Source of the DNA: Candidatus Kaistella beijingensis
GTDB lineage: Bacteria > Bacteroidota > Bacteroidia > Flavobacteriales > Weeksellaceae
Reading direction: 5' to 3'
Assembly: GCF_020084865.1 (NCBI RefSeq)
Contig: NZ_CP071953.1
Coordinates: 496,001 to 560,000 of the forward strand
DNA length: 64,000 nt
Below, in pieces: positions 15,626 through 23,366 of the stretch. Position 1 is the stretch's first letter, and each line of letters opens with the position of its first letter. Below the pieces are notes generated by a model, which ran no database searches, had not been told where the DNA came from, and saw only the letters and a list, made by a program, of their open reading frames with translations. A program made the translations under genes and the position numbers.

Positions 15626-16816
15626 GTGAGTATTCCATTTTTAAAAGTAAAAAAAAATTGTCTTGTTTGTTATTCTTTACCCGAAACGAAGCGGTATAAT
15701 GAAAAATCAAAAGAAAATCTAAAACAATTTCAAACAATTGAAAATACGGAAAAATTAAAGGAATTAGTTGAGCTTCAAGAGAAAACAGAAATAGAGGATG
15801 TAAAAGAATTTACAAAATATTATCTTTTGAAATATGAGGAAGTAAAGAAAAAAAATTACAAAAGAAATTTTTCAGTTACTCAACGAAAAAAAATAGCTGA
15901 TTCAACAAATACGTTTATTGACTGTATAAAACACAATTACAGAAAAAAACATGGTTTTAATCAACGAATGATAACGTTTTTAACGCTGACTATACCCGAA
16001 AAACAAAAACACACCGATAAGGTTTTAGTAAAAGCTTTGGTAGATTTTATTGACCATTTAAAGAAGGTCAAAAATACCCTAATCAAAGATAAAATTGATA
16101 CCAAAGAGCAGTTATTAAAGCTAGAGAATTATGTTTGGCGTGCGGAAACTACAGAAGCTGGTAACATTCATTTTCACTTATTGTTCGATTGCTACGTTAA
16201 TCATACCACTTTAAAACGAGTTTGGAATAATTATCTACAGAAGCTCGGCTATAAGGGCGGTGAAAATGCCGCAAATATCCACAATTTAAAAAATATAAAA
16301 GATGTTGGCGACTATGTTACTAAATACATGACCAAACAACCACTAAACGATGAATTTGCTAATTTATTAAAAAGCGGACAAATTAGTCATTCCGATTTAG
16401 ATAATTACTCCGATGATGTGAAGTATCGTAGACCGATTTTATATACTTCGTGGGGTTCTTCTCGTTCATTAAAGACTTTGTCTGCGCCTACTTTTTCGGG
16501 AACTGAAATTTTTGATTTTAACGAATTAAAAGACAAGTGTCAAAAAGTAGAGTTAAAAGAAGATTTGAAAGACTATATAAAAATTTATAAAGGAAAAATT
16601 TATGATTTGTTAAATTCTTGTGGATATAAATTAAAGCATAAAATGAAGCAAAAATTTGATTTGATTTATCGTTGGTTATACGATAAAACAGATATTGAAA
16701 GGAATTTAATTAATGAGTTGTCTTGGTTATCTCGTCAATCTTTTGATAAACAAATTTTTGAACCGATACCCAGTAAAAAAAATCAAGAAAAATTAATAAT
16801 TGGAACTTTATTTTAA
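15626..16816 (+). CDS. rep: Rolling-circle replication initiator Rep (HUH endonuclease)
   Basis: 396 residues from a GTG at 15626; no other start lies nearer than the middle of the domain. Three HUH motifs appear in order: motif 1 FLTLTI (118-123), motif 2 IHFHLLFD with the metal-binding His182 and His184, and motif 3 DYVTKYMTK with Tyr230 and Tyr234 spaced YxxxY as in superfamily I Reps of phiX174-type phages. It should nick the double-stranded replicative form at the origin and attach covalently to the 5' end. The N-terminal 110 residues are a charged region without a recognised domain. There is no helicase domain, so host Rep/UvrD would be needed. Confidence 0.92.
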   Translation: MSIPFLKVKKNCLVCYSLPETKRYNEKSKENLKQFQTIENTEKLKELVELQEKTEIEDVKEFTKYYLLKYEEVKKKNYKRNFSVTQRKKIADSTNTFIDCIKHNYRKKHGFNQRMITFLTLTIPEKQKHTDKVLVKALVDFIDHLKKVKNTLIKDKIDTKEQLLKLENYVWRAETTEAGNIHFHLLFDCYVNHTTLKRVWNNYLQKLGYKGGENAANIHNLKNIKDVGDYVTKYMTKQPLNDEFANLLKSGQISHSDLDNYSDDVKYRRPILYTSWGSSRSLKTLSAPTFSGTEIFDFNELKDKCQKVELKEDLKDYIKIYKGKIYDLLNSCGYKLKHKMKQKFDLIYRWLYDKTDIERNLINELSWLSRQSFDKQIFEPIPSKKNQEKLIIGTLF

Positions 16817-16822
16817 CAAAAT

Positions 16823-16999
16823 ATGAACACTATTTTAAAGAATAACAAAAAATTGACTACAAAAGATATTGCACAATTATCCATGTGCAGTTCGCGGACT
16901 GCTGATAGAATTAAAGCTGAGATAAAAAAAATAGTTCCAAAAAATCGAAAAAATAAAAGTGTAACTTTTCGTGATTATGTACGGTATTATTGCGAATAA
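16823..16999 (+). CDS. Small HTH-like basic phage protein (58 aa)
   Basis: ATG at 16823, six bases after the rep stop; TAA at 16997-16999. The middle reads LTTKDIAQLSMCSSRTADRI followed by a basic stretch (KKIVPKNRKNK) and VTFRDYVRYY, a pattern like excisionase/MerR-type winged HTH proteins that bind DNA. It could repress phage genes or help Xer directionality. It lies before a terminator-like hairpin that separates it from the virion genes. Confidence 0.65.
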   Translation: MNTILKNNKKLTTKDIAQLSMCSSRTADRIKAEIKKIVPKNRKNKSVTFRDYVRYYCE

Positions 17000-17016
17000 A
17001 AAAAAAAAACCACGCC

Positions 17017-17040
17017 AATTTCTGCCAATGCAGAAATTTT
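17017..17040 (+). terminator. Terminator-like hairpin between early and late phage modules
   Basis: AATTTCTGC (17017-17025) pairs with GCAGAAATT (17030-17038) around a CAAT loop, with T after it. It directly precedes the putative late promoter. Confidence 0.55.
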
Positions 17041-17046
17041 GCTATT

Positions 17047-17054
17047 TAAATTTG
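17047..17054 (+). promoter_or_regulatory. Putative late promoter -7 box
   Basis: TAAATTTG fits the Bacteroidota -7 consensus TAnnTTTG and lies 33 bp before the ATG at 17088. No clear -33 TTTG is seen, so activation by a phage factor is possible. Confidence 0.45.
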
Positions 17055-17087
17055 TCACAATAAAATATTATAAAAATTATAAAAATT

Positions 17088-17729
17088 ATGTCAGTAATTA
17101 GAAAACCAATTGACGGAGAAAATGGCTTGGTACAATTTGAAATTGCAGAAAATGCGCAAAGTATCGGTTTTATTATTGGTGGAATTCCAGATTCAGTAGA
17201 CTGTAAAGTACGTGTTGAATTGATTAGTAAAAATAAAACTAATCAAACTTTGTATGATTTGAAAATGGAGGATTTGCGAAAAATTTTGTCTTTTGCATAT
17301 CCAAAAATGGGAAATGTTTTGCCGTTTGCTATTGGTAAATCGCTTGTTCTTAATGATGATAACAAATTGTTGGTAACAATTTTATTTCCTGCTGAAACTA
17401 TTGCAACAAGTTTTGCATATACTGTTAATACGTATGTGGAAATCACACAAAATCCAATGGTGATTAAAACTGTTAAAGTAGAAGAGGAGGCGGAAGTGTC
17501 AACTGAATTTTATCCTTTGATGTTGGTTAGTCAAGATGCAGAATCTTACGAAACGTTGGTGATGGTTAAAGACCAAGTTGGGGTGTTAATTCCGAACAAA
17601 GTGTTTTTTGGAAAAGATTTTATTGAAGCGAATATTCAGAATAATTCTGAATTTTTGCCTATGGTTACGCAAAGTAATCAGAAAGTAAAAATTGTAGGAA
17701 ATTCAACTAATTATTTATTGTTAATCTAA
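17088..17729 (+). CDS. Candidate phage coat protein (213 aa, all-beta)
   Basis: First gene after the late promoter. No family recognised by eye. The protein is predicted almost wholly as beta strands (FEIAENAQSIGFIIGG, KVRVELISK, LLVTILFPA, FAYTVNTYVEI), with no signal or membrane segment and no cysteine beyond one near the N-terminus. A soluble beta protein heading the structural block is the best capsid candidate. At 213 residues it is small for a double jelly-roll capsid (FLiP/PM2 type) and would fit a single jelly roll or two small beta domains. Its stop overlaps the next start. Confidence 0.5.
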   Translation: MSVIRKPIDGENGLVQFEIAENAQSIGFIIGGIPDSVDCKVRVELISKNKTNQTLYDLKMEDLRKILSFAYPKMGNVLPFAIGKSLVLNDDNKLLVTILFPAETIATSFAYTVNTYVEITQNPMVIKTVKVEEEAEVSTEFYPLMLVSQDAESYETLVMVKDQVGVLIPNKVFFGKDFIEANIQNNSEFLPMVTQSNQKVKIVGNSTNYLLLI

Positions 17730-18631
17730 TGAGTTCGCCAATACAAAATAACTTCCTTTATGGATTGTTGGGAGGTATCGAGGGTACATTTACGCAACCT
17801 ATTGGCGGAAGTTCTCAAAATTCATCAGGTATTGTTAATATCTTAAATGGTCTTAATTTGGGCGGTATTGGTGGTGGTTCTCCAACTTCATCGGGCTTGT
17901 CGGGTTTGTTATCTGCTGTCGGTGCTTCTTTGGGCCCTGTTGGTGTAGCTCTTGGCTTTGCTTCAAGTCTAATTCCGGGTTTAGATGGTTTTTTAAGCAA
18001 TGGTATGGATTTTAGCTGTTTGGGAAGTCAGGCATATAATTCCAACGATTACAATAATCATTTAAATTCTGTAAAGGCTGAATTTCAAAAGTTTGATAAA
18101 ACTACTTTGCAGGGTGCTGCGGATTGTGCTAATTATTTAGTGCGACAAATAAAAGAAGGTGAAATTGAGGTTGGTAGGTATCGTTCGGGCTGTTCCAAGA
18201 ATTTAAGATTAAAAATGAATTCGGACTGCCAGTCAATTTTAGACGGTATTGATAAAACTAATTTTGAAACGTTTACGGAATCTTCTAAAACTTGGGATAA
18301 TCAAGTATATTCATATACGGCATACAGACCTAAAGCAGGTGTAACGGCAACTCCTTTTTCAACTGAAATTACGCCCCAACAATATGAACAGGTTAAATTG
18401 CAAGTCCAAACTTATGCCGCTCAAAATGGTTTAGATTATAATGAAGCAATAAACCAAGTAGATTCGAAATTGTTTCCAAATGGTTTTCCAAATTGGCATA
18501 TCAATGCGGGTTCAGATGGTTCGGGCGGTGTAGATTGGGAAGTTTCAGCAGGAAATAAAAAGCCTAATTATATCGGTTACGCTATTTTGGCTGCATGTGC
18601 TTTCTTTGGTTGGAAACTGTTAAAAAAGTAA
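17729..18631 (+). CDS. Phage minor virion protein with C-terminal membrane anchor (300 aa)
   Basis: The ATG overlaps the previous TAA. The N-terminal 90 residues are Gly/Ser-rich and hydrophobic (GLSGLLSAVGASLGPVGVAL), as in phage pilot/DNA-ejection proteins. The middle (about 95-270) is soluble with three cysteines. The end is a membrane helix followed by lysines (YIGYAILAACAFFGWKLLKK), like the C-terminal anchors of filamentous-phage minor coat proteins. A membrane-bound spike or ejection protein is likely; which one is not clear. Confidence 0.55.
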   Translation: MSSPIQNNFLYGLLGGIEGTFTQPIGGSSQNSSGIVNILNGLNLGGIGGGSPTSSGLSGLLSAVGASLGPVGVALGFASSLIPGLDGFLSNGMDFSCLGSQAYNSNDYNNHLNSVKAEFQKFDKTTLQGAADCANYLVRQIKEGEIEVGRYRSGCSKNLRLKMNSDCQSILDGIDKTNFETFTESSKTWDNQVYSYTAYRPKAGVTATPFSTEITPQQYEQVKLQVQTYAAQNGLDYNEAINQVDSKLFPNGFPNWHINAGSDGSGGVDWEVSAGNKKPNYIGYAILAACAFFGWKLLKK

Positions 18632-18678
18632 AAAAAAAAAAAAATAAAGTAAAAATTAACAAAATAAAAAAAAAAGCA

Positions 18679-18834
18679 ATGAAAGTAGTGCAAGAATTTT
18701 TGGAAAAACCAATTTTAACTGATTCAAGTGGAAAAACTTTGGTAAATTTTAGCCATGTAGCTGCGATGGCTGTTGGTTTGTTGGGTCTTTATATGATGAT
18801 TCCAGAAAGAAAAAGAAGAAACCTTTTTAAATAA
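18679..18834 (+). CDS. Small phage membrane protein, coat-like (51 aa)
   Basis: The ATG at 18679 follows an A-rich leader; a longer frame from 18595 would overlap the upstream gene with Lys-only sequence and is rejected. Layout: mixed-charge N-terminus (VVQEFLEKPILTDSS), one membrane helix (HVAAMAVGLLGLYMMI), then a basic tail (PERKRRNLFK). This resembles small single-helix phage coat or membrane proteins. Exact role unknown. Confidence 0.6.
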   Translation: MKVVQEFLEKPILTDSSGKTLVNFSHVAAMAVGLLGLYMMIPERKRRNLFK

Positions 18835-18840
18835 TCGGTC

Positions 18841-19308
18841 ATGGGCTACAATTTAACAAAAGAAGAATATAAAAAATTTAAAGAATTGGAATCAAAAATG
18901 TGTGGTTCAAATTCTTCAAATAATTGGAATAACAGTACAAATTCTTCGAGGTCAAAAGTTAAACATTCAGGCGCAAAGTTTACAAAATACATTAATTCAA
19001 ATGGTGAGGAAAAGTATTTAACCACTGGTTGGAGATTGAACCGTAATAAGGAATTAATTTCAATTAAAGCTATAACTACAAAAAACACTTCCAAAGATAC
19101 TGTTAATAAAGATGGTGAAGATAAGGGGTGGTTTGGTTCAATTGCTGTAACTTTTACTAATACTGTTACTGGTGAAGTTAATTTTCATTGGGGAACAATG
19201 GAAAGGAAAACTGGAAAAGTTGTAGTGGATTCAATGGCATTTGTTATGAATCCACGTGCAAAAAATGGCGGCTATGCAGGAACGTTTATTAATAAAAATA
19301 AGAAATAA
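18841..19308 (+). CDS. Phage protein, unknown (155 aa)
   Basis: No recognised family. The N-terminus is helical and charged, followed by a Ser/Asn-rich linker (GSNSSNNWNNSTNSS) and a basic beta-rich C-terminal half (about 45-155) with aromatic residues (GWFGSIAVTF, GEVNFHWGTMERK). A ssDNA-binding or virion role would fit the basic beta character but is not shown. It lies in the structural block, with the next gene only 3 bases away. Confidence 0.55.
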   Translation: MGYNLTKEEYKKFKELESKMCGSNSSNNWNNSTNSSRSKVKHSGAKFTKYINSNGEEKYLTTGWRLNRNKELISIKAITTKNTSKDTVNKDGEDKGWFGSIAVTFTNTVTGEVNFHWGTMERKTGKVVVDSMAFVMNPRAKNGGYAGTFINKNKK

Positions 19309-19311
19309 AAA

Positions 19312-19449
19312 ATGGGATTTTTAATAAATTTTTTGAAAAATACGCCAAAATATAAGGCTTGGTTGGGAGTTGCAATTTCTGTTTTGGCAATGGTTGAAGA
19401 TGCTGTTGGTAAGATTAACGAAGATAAAAACTTGCCGAATATTAAATAA
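19312..19449 (+). CDS. Tiny phage membrane protein (45 aa)
   Basis: ATG at 19312, TAA at 19447-19449. Sequence MGFLINFLKNTPKYKAW is followed by a hydrophobic helix (LGVAISVLAMVEDAVG) and a charged tail. The single hydrophobic stretch suggests a virion-membrane or inner-membrane peptide. A terminator follows, so it ends the first late operon. Confidence 0.5.
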   Translation: MGFLINFLKNTPKYKAWLGVAISVLAMVEDAVGKINEDKNLPNIK

Positions 19450-19471
19450 AATTTGTGTTTAGATTGAGTTG

Positions 19472-19509
19472 AAACCGCTAAAAATCCCGTAAGATTTAGG
19501 CGGTTTTTT
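19472..19509 (+). terminator. Intrinsic terminator ending the first late phage operon
   Basis: AAACCGC... with TAAAAATC pairs with GATTTAGGCGGTTT (19493-19506), followed by a T run. Confidence 0.75.
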
Positions 19510-19536
19510 ATCTAAAAAAAAAAAAAAATAAATAAA

Positions 19537-20232
19537 ATGTTAGAAATAATTTTGGGTGGTTTTTTTGCTAAATGGTTGGATGGTTTTTTAAAATCATCAA
19601 CCGTTTCAACAAATAAAAATATTGTTTTTGTTAATAAAATTAATGCAGATGTTTTAGACCGTTTATATGCTTTTCTTGAAGTCTATGAAGGTTATCATGA
19701 TATCGCCTATGATTTGAAAGATGGTAAGATAACTATTGGTTATGGGACTACCCAATGGTTAGATGGTGCAGGTCGGGCTATTCGTCCAGTACGTATGGGA
19801 GATACTATAACAAGAGATCAAGCTAAACAACAAGTAATTAATTTTTTTATTCCTGTTATTAAAAATGTTGAATTTTATTGCACTTTAAATAAAATTGCAA
19901 TTAGTGCCGATTTGATGGTGGCTTTATTAAATTTTTGTTATATGGGTGGGATTGGTTTTATGAACTATGAATGCACCAAAAGAATAATGCTTTTTGGTAA
20001 CAATAATGCAAATAATGATTTGGTTGCAGAAAAATTAAAACAGGAAATTGTTGGATGGTTGAAAGGTATTAAATTTAAGTCAAGTGAAAAAAGGTGCAGG
20101 GCTGGTGTTACAGATAAATATCAATGCTTTGGACTTGGTTGGTCTCGTCGAATTGCAGCGTCTGTAGATTTGGTAAAAGGTGTAAAGCGTAATAAAAAAT
20201 GGTATGACCAAAACATAAAAAAACCGTATTAA
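19537..20232 (+). CDS. Phage lysozyme, glycoside hydrolase family 24 type
   Basis: 231 residues. The catalytic arrangement of T4-type lysozymes is visible: Glu51 in YEGYHDIAY, Asp59, and Thr66 in the ITIGYGTT turn. It should cleave the MurNAc-GlcNAc bonds of peptidoglycan. The N-terminal 30 residues (EIILGGFFAKWLDGFLKSS) form a hydrophobic/amphipathic helix that may act as a signal-arrest or virion-membrane anchor. It could serve release or entry. It faces the opposite-strand gene ending at 20247, with an AACCGTAT/ATACGGTT hairpin between them. Confidence 0.85.
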   Translation: MLEIILGGFFAKWLDGFLKSSTVSTNKNIVFVNKINADVLDRLYAFLEVYEGYHDIAYDLKDGKITIGYGTTQWLDGAGRAIRPVRMGDTITRDQAKQQVINFFIPVIKNVEFYCTLNKIAISADLMVALLNFCYMGGIGFMNYECTKRIMLFGNNNANNDLVAEKLKQEIVGWLKGIKFKSSEKRCRAGVTDKYQCFGLGWSRRIAASVDLVKGVKRNKKWYDQNIKKPY

Positions 20233-20245
20233 ATACGGTTAGAAT
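20222..20245. terminator. Hairpin between convergent phage genes
   Basis: AACCGTAT (20222-20229) and ATACGGTT (20233-20240) overlap the lysozyme stop codon and sit 7 bp before the end of the convergent gene. The T tract is weak. Confidence 0.5.
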
Positions 20246-20246
20246 A

Positions 20247-20657
20247 TCATTTTGAAATTTGAGCTTTAAACGGAAGGTAGTAACATTCCTTACAAAGAAT
20301 AGGATTGTTTGCCCCAAGATAAGCGGTCTTAAGTTCATCTAAAGCTTTTTCGTTAACAGAATTAAAAACTGCCATTTTTGATAGTGGAACTTTGAATTCT
20401 TTAGCGAACATAGAAAATAATTCATAGTTGAATTCTCTTATTTGAATTCCAAGTCTTTCTCTTACGTTTGATTTTTGAAATCTTGTAAAAGCTTCGTTTT
20501 TTGTTAGGTCTTGATAACTACCATTTTTAATTGATTGTTGTGTTTTTGTAGATTGATTAATTTCTGATAAAATCTCTTGAATATCCTTATCGGATGTTGT
20601 TTTTTGACCAAAAGCAAAAGAAGCTGCTAAAATTAATGTAATTGATAAAATTTTCAT
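20247..20657 (-). CDS. Secreted protein encoded against the phage direction (possible moron)
   Basis: 136 residues with a clear signal peptide (MKILSITLILAASFAFGQ, cleavage likely after FG). The mature part is helical and ends with a CxxC-like pair (ILCKECYYLPF). It is the only minus-strand gene in the phage and has its own promoter (-7 TATATTTG at 20686-20693), the layout of a lysogenic-conversion gene. Function unknown; a periplasmic effect such as exclusion of other phages is a guess. Confidence 0.65.
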   Translation of the reverse strand: MKILSITLILAASFAFGQKTTSDKDIQEILSEINQSTKTQQSIKNGSYQDLTKNEAFTRFQKSNVRERLGIQIREFNYELFSMFAKEFKVPLSKMAVFNSVNEKALDELKTAYLGANNPILCKECYYLPFKAQISK

Positions 20658-20658
20658 A

Positions 20659-20693
20659 GTGTTAAAATGTGTTAAATTAATTAAACAAATATA
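20659..20693 (-). promoter_or_regulatory. Promoter and direct-repeat operator of the opposite-strand phage gene
   Basis: The -7 box TATATTTG lies at 20686-20693 (minus). Two direct GTGTTAAA copies at 20659-20668 and 20669-20678 lie between the expected start of transcription and the ATG, resembling the palindrome at 14528. Confidence 0.45.
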
Positions 20694-20702
20694 TCAAAAA
20701 AG

Positions 20703-21179
20703 ATGCAAAAAAAAATAGATTATAAAAATGCTTTGTTTCAGGCGTTTGTTGGTGTTTTATGTTATTTTCTGTTCATTAGAAAAGATGCTGTTTTAACAAA
20801 ACCAAAATTAATTGTCGGGGATGTTATGGCGGATGGTTACGAATATCATGCAAAGTATTTTAAGGATTCAGAATATTTTGAAAAATATCAAATTCCGCAA
20901 CAGTATGAACGAAATTGGTGGGTTCTTTCTCGTATGTTGGATAAAATCCGTGAAAAGTGGGGAAGTCCTATTGTAATTACTAAAGGTTATGAACCGCCAT
21001 TAAAAGTTGTTATTGAAAATGATTTTCAGTTGTGTTTAGCTGTTCAAATTTATCCTAAAAATAGTGATTATTTGGGTTTGTATAATTTGATTAAGTCCAT
21101 GCAGTCTTTAGGGCAAATAACTCCTTCGCAGTTTATTTTAATGGATTCAAAACAAATAAAATTGTCGGTAAATGGATAG
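20703..21179 (+). CDS. Phage membrane-anchored protein, degenerate M15-peptidase-like
   Basis: 158 residues with an N-terminal membrane helix (ALFQAFVGVLCYFLFI, about 10-25). The segment WWVLSRMLDKIREKWGSPIV followed by ITKGYEP resembles the start of peptidase M15 domains (two helices, then 'G.PI.ITSGYR'). The metal-binding HxxxxxxD and second His of a working enzyme are missing. A non-catalytic cell-wall-binding virion protein is possible. Its stop overlaps the next start. Confidence 0.5.
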   Translation: MQKKIDYKNALFQAFVGVLCYFLFIRKDAVLTKPKLIVGDVMADGYEYHAKYFKDSEYFEKYQIPQQYERNWWVLSRMLDKIREKWGSPIVITKGYEPPLKVVIENDFQLCLAVQIYPKNSDYLGLYNLIKSMQSLGQITPSQFILMDSKQIKLSVNG

Positions 21180-21294
21180 GCAAAAAAAAATATCTCTGAT
21201 TGTGATTATATTATTTCTTGTTTTTTATGGTTATCGTGAAAATTGGGAAACGAAGTGTAAAGATTTTAATGGGAATTGGATTCCGTGTAAATAA
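21172..21294 (+). CDS. Tiny phage membrane protein (40 aa)
   Basis: ATG at 21172 overlaps the upstream TAG; TAA at 21292-21294. One N-terminal membrane helix (ISLIVIILFLVFYGY) is followed by a short tail with two cysteines (TKCKDFNGNWIPCK). An ORF read in another frame from 21218 runs through poly-A and is rejected in favour of this one. Confidence 0.5.
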   Translation: MDRQKKISLIVIILFLVFYGYRENWETKCKDFNGNWIPCK

Positions 21295-21328
21295 AAAAAT
21301 AAAAAAAAAAAAAAAAAATAAAAAAAAA

Positions 21329-21466
21329 ATGAAAAATTTATCAGATTGCGAACCATGCAGAAAGAGGCTTACAGCTATTATTGTTTCATTTGCTGTTGTA
21401 GGTTTGGTATTGGGTACAAAAGAAATTGTTAAACAAATTAAAAATTATAAAAATGAAAAATCTTAA
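21329..21466 (+). CDS. Tiny phage membrane protein with CxxC (45 aa)
   Basis: ATG at 21329 after a long A run that may act as the translation enhancer. The N-terminus has DCEPCRKR (CxxC), then one membrane helix (LTAIIVSFAVVGLVLG) and a Lys-rich tail. It overlaps the next gene by 14 bases. Confidence 0.5.
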   Translation: MKNLSDCEPCRKRLTAIIVSFAVVGLVLGTKEIVKQIKNYKNEKS

Positions 21467-21782
21467 GAATTTAGGTTTATTGGAAATTGCTGCTATTGTT
21501 GCTGGTGTTTTAATTTTAAATAAATTTTTAAAAGCAAAAGTTGCTATTGTTGGCAAGACAGAAAGTCAGCCATTGTCATTGTTGGATAGTCTTTTAACTC
21601 CAAAGCCTGTTGAATTGCCTACAACTCAAACTCAATTGGTTAAAGATGGTGTGCCAGTTGTTGAGTTGGTTAATAATGATATTCAAACCCCTTTTAATAC
21701 GCAATTAGATGCATCTTTTGGTTATCCTTCCGAAACCTGGGGAAATCCAAGAATACAATTAACAACCGATTATTTTAATTAA
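21453..21782 (+). CDS. Small phage membrane protein (109 aa)
   Basis: ATG at 21453 gives MKNLKNLGLLEIAAIVAGVL, a single membrane helix at the N-terminus, then a Pro/Thr-rich soluble part ending in SFGYPSETWGNPRIQLTTDY. A more upstream in-frame ATG (21426) lies inside the preceding gene and is not favoured. It is probably a virion membrane protein, perhaps linking the membrane to the beta-helix spike encoded next. Confidence 0.5.
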   Translation: MKNLKNLGLLEIAAIVAGVLILNKFLKAKVAIVGKTESQPLSLLDSLLTPKPVELPTTQTQLVKDGVPVVELVNNDIQTPFNTQLDASFGYPSETWGNPRIQLTTDYFN

Positions 21783-21783
21783 G

Positions 21784-23364
21784 ATGAAAAAGTTATTTTT
21801 ATTAAACCTACTAATTGTAGGATTTTTTGGTGATGGTCAAATATCTTTAGTTAATCCATATACAAAACAGTCAAATAATTATCTTTCAATTTCGAAGGAT
21901 TATGATGGAAATTCTTTGTTAGATTCAAATGTGGATAATGCTGTTATTTACAAAAAAAATGATAGTTATTATGCCGTTGATTCATATGTAAATGGTGAGG
22001 CCTTAAATGTTAGGATTTTTGGCGCTATTCCCAATGATGGTAAAGATGATACCATGGCGTTAAAAAAAGCGTTAAAATATAGTTCAATTGTAATTCCTGC
22101 GGGTGTTTATGAAATTTCAGATAAATTGATAATTAGCAAAAGTATTTCAATATTAGGTTTGGGCCCTGTTGATATTAATTTAAAAGATAAGGTTAATAAA
22201 GGAATGATTTTAATAAAAAATGCTTTCAATGTACGAATTGAAAACATAAACTTTTGGGGAAATCGTTCTGGTCAAGTTTTTTCAAATACTAATCCTTTAG
22301 ACCTTTCAGAAAATCGTTCAATTATTCGTGTGGAACGTTCAGAAAAAATAACTATTAAAGATTGTGTATTTGAAGAAAGTGAGGGTGATGGTATAAGTTT
22401 AGATAATGATTTTTCTTTTGAAGCCCAAAAAAGTAATGTAAATAGTGATATTATTATAGATGGAAATCAGTTTATTTCTAATGGTCGCAATGGTGTCAGC
22501 GTTATTCATGCTAAAAATGTTGTGATAAAAAATAGTAAATTTTATAATCATATTGCACAAAATTCAATGTTGGGTTGTGGAATTGATATAGAACCTAATC
22601 CTGGCCTTTCTTCTAATGAAAATTATTATATTGAAAATGTAAATATTGAAAATAATTATTTAGAAAATAACAATGAGGGCATACAAATTTTTAGAATTCT
22701 TGGAACCGTTGGAAGCGGTGGTGCTATAAAAAATGTTAATATTTTAAATAACAATTTTAAAAATAATCTTCATAATGATTTAATTGTTTGGAGTTTAAGT
22801 GATACTTCCGTTAACATTGTAGGAAATAATTTTGATTCTTTGGAAAAAACAATAAATCCCTATTATTCAGCGATTGCTGTTGTTAATTGTGATACTGCGT
22901 TAAATGTAGAAAATAATACAATTACTGCTGCAAGACCTTTTGTTTTTACTAATGTTAAAAGTGCTTCTATTGTTGGAAATCGTTGTTTTTTTACAAATTA
23001 TGGAATTTTGATAAAAAATGATAATTTCTATCAAAGTGCAATTAATTCAGAATTAAATAAATTTGAAAAAAATATTTTTTCTTTATTATCATCATCCGAA
23101 ACTGAAATTGTATTTGTTAAAATGATTACTGATAATTTAAGTACCTCTATTAAGAAAAATTTTTTTATAGAAAATATTTTTAATTCAAATTCAGTTTCTT
23201 TCAATCAATTTGCTTTTATTTTTTCCAATGTTCCTAATGGAATTATTAACAGTAATTATTTTTTGCGTAATGTTTTGAATATGCCAACTGTGAATTCTAA
23301 TTATGTACATGTCAATACTGATTCTGCACAAAAAATTGTAGATGGTGAAATAAAATTAAATTAA
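21784..23364 (+). CDS. Right-handed beta-helix protein, likely phage spike/receptor-binding
   Basis: 526 residues, the largest phage protein. A hydrophobic N-terminus (KKLFLLNLLIVGFFG) may be a signal or membrane anchor. At about 75-130 it shows the entry of pectate-lyase-3-type beta helices: RIFGAIPNDGKDDTMALKKA, then IVIPAGVYEISD. This is followed by many Asn-rich rungs (NNNFKNN, NNTITAA, GNRCFF). Phage spikes with this fold bind or cut surface glycans. No catalytic residues can be assigned by eye. It is followed at once by the holin-like gene. Confidence 0.75.
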   Translation: MKKLFLLNLLIVGFFGDGQISLVNPYTKQSNNYLSISKDYDGNSLLDSNVDNAVIYKKNDSYYAVDSYVNGEALNVRIFGAIPNDGKDDTMALKKALKYSSIVIPAGVYEISDKLIISKSISILGLGPVDINLKDKVNKGMILIKNAFNVRIENINFWGNRSGQVFSNTNPLDLSENRSIIRVERSEKITIKDCVFEESEGDGISLDNDFSFEAQKSNVNSDIIIDGNQFISNGRNGVSVIHAKNVVIKNSKFYNHIAQNSMLGCGIDIEPNPGLSSNENYYIENVNIENNYLENNNEGIQIFRILGTVGSGGAIKNVNILNNNFKNNLHNDLIVWSLSDTSVNIVGNNFDSLEKTINPYYSAIAVVNCDTALNVENNTITAARPFVFTNVKSASIVGNRCFFTNYGILIKNDNFYQSAINSELNKFEKNIFSLLSSSETEIVFVKMITDNLSTSIKKNFFIENIFNSNSVSFNQFAFIFSNVPNGIINSNYFLRNVLNMPTVNSNYVHVNTDSAQKIVDGEIKLN

Positions 23365-23366
23365 AT

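Noticed and set aside
18595..18678. N-terminal extension of the 51-aa phage membrane protein
   Set aside because: It would be an almost pure Lys tract read from poly-A overlapping the upstream gene; the ATG at 18679 with an A-rich leader is more natural.
21218..21466. 82-codon ORF through the poly-A tract
   Set aside because: It mixes a shifted reading of the 40-aa protein with the 45-aa protein. The two small ORFs at 21172 and 21329 each have their own start and membrane helix.
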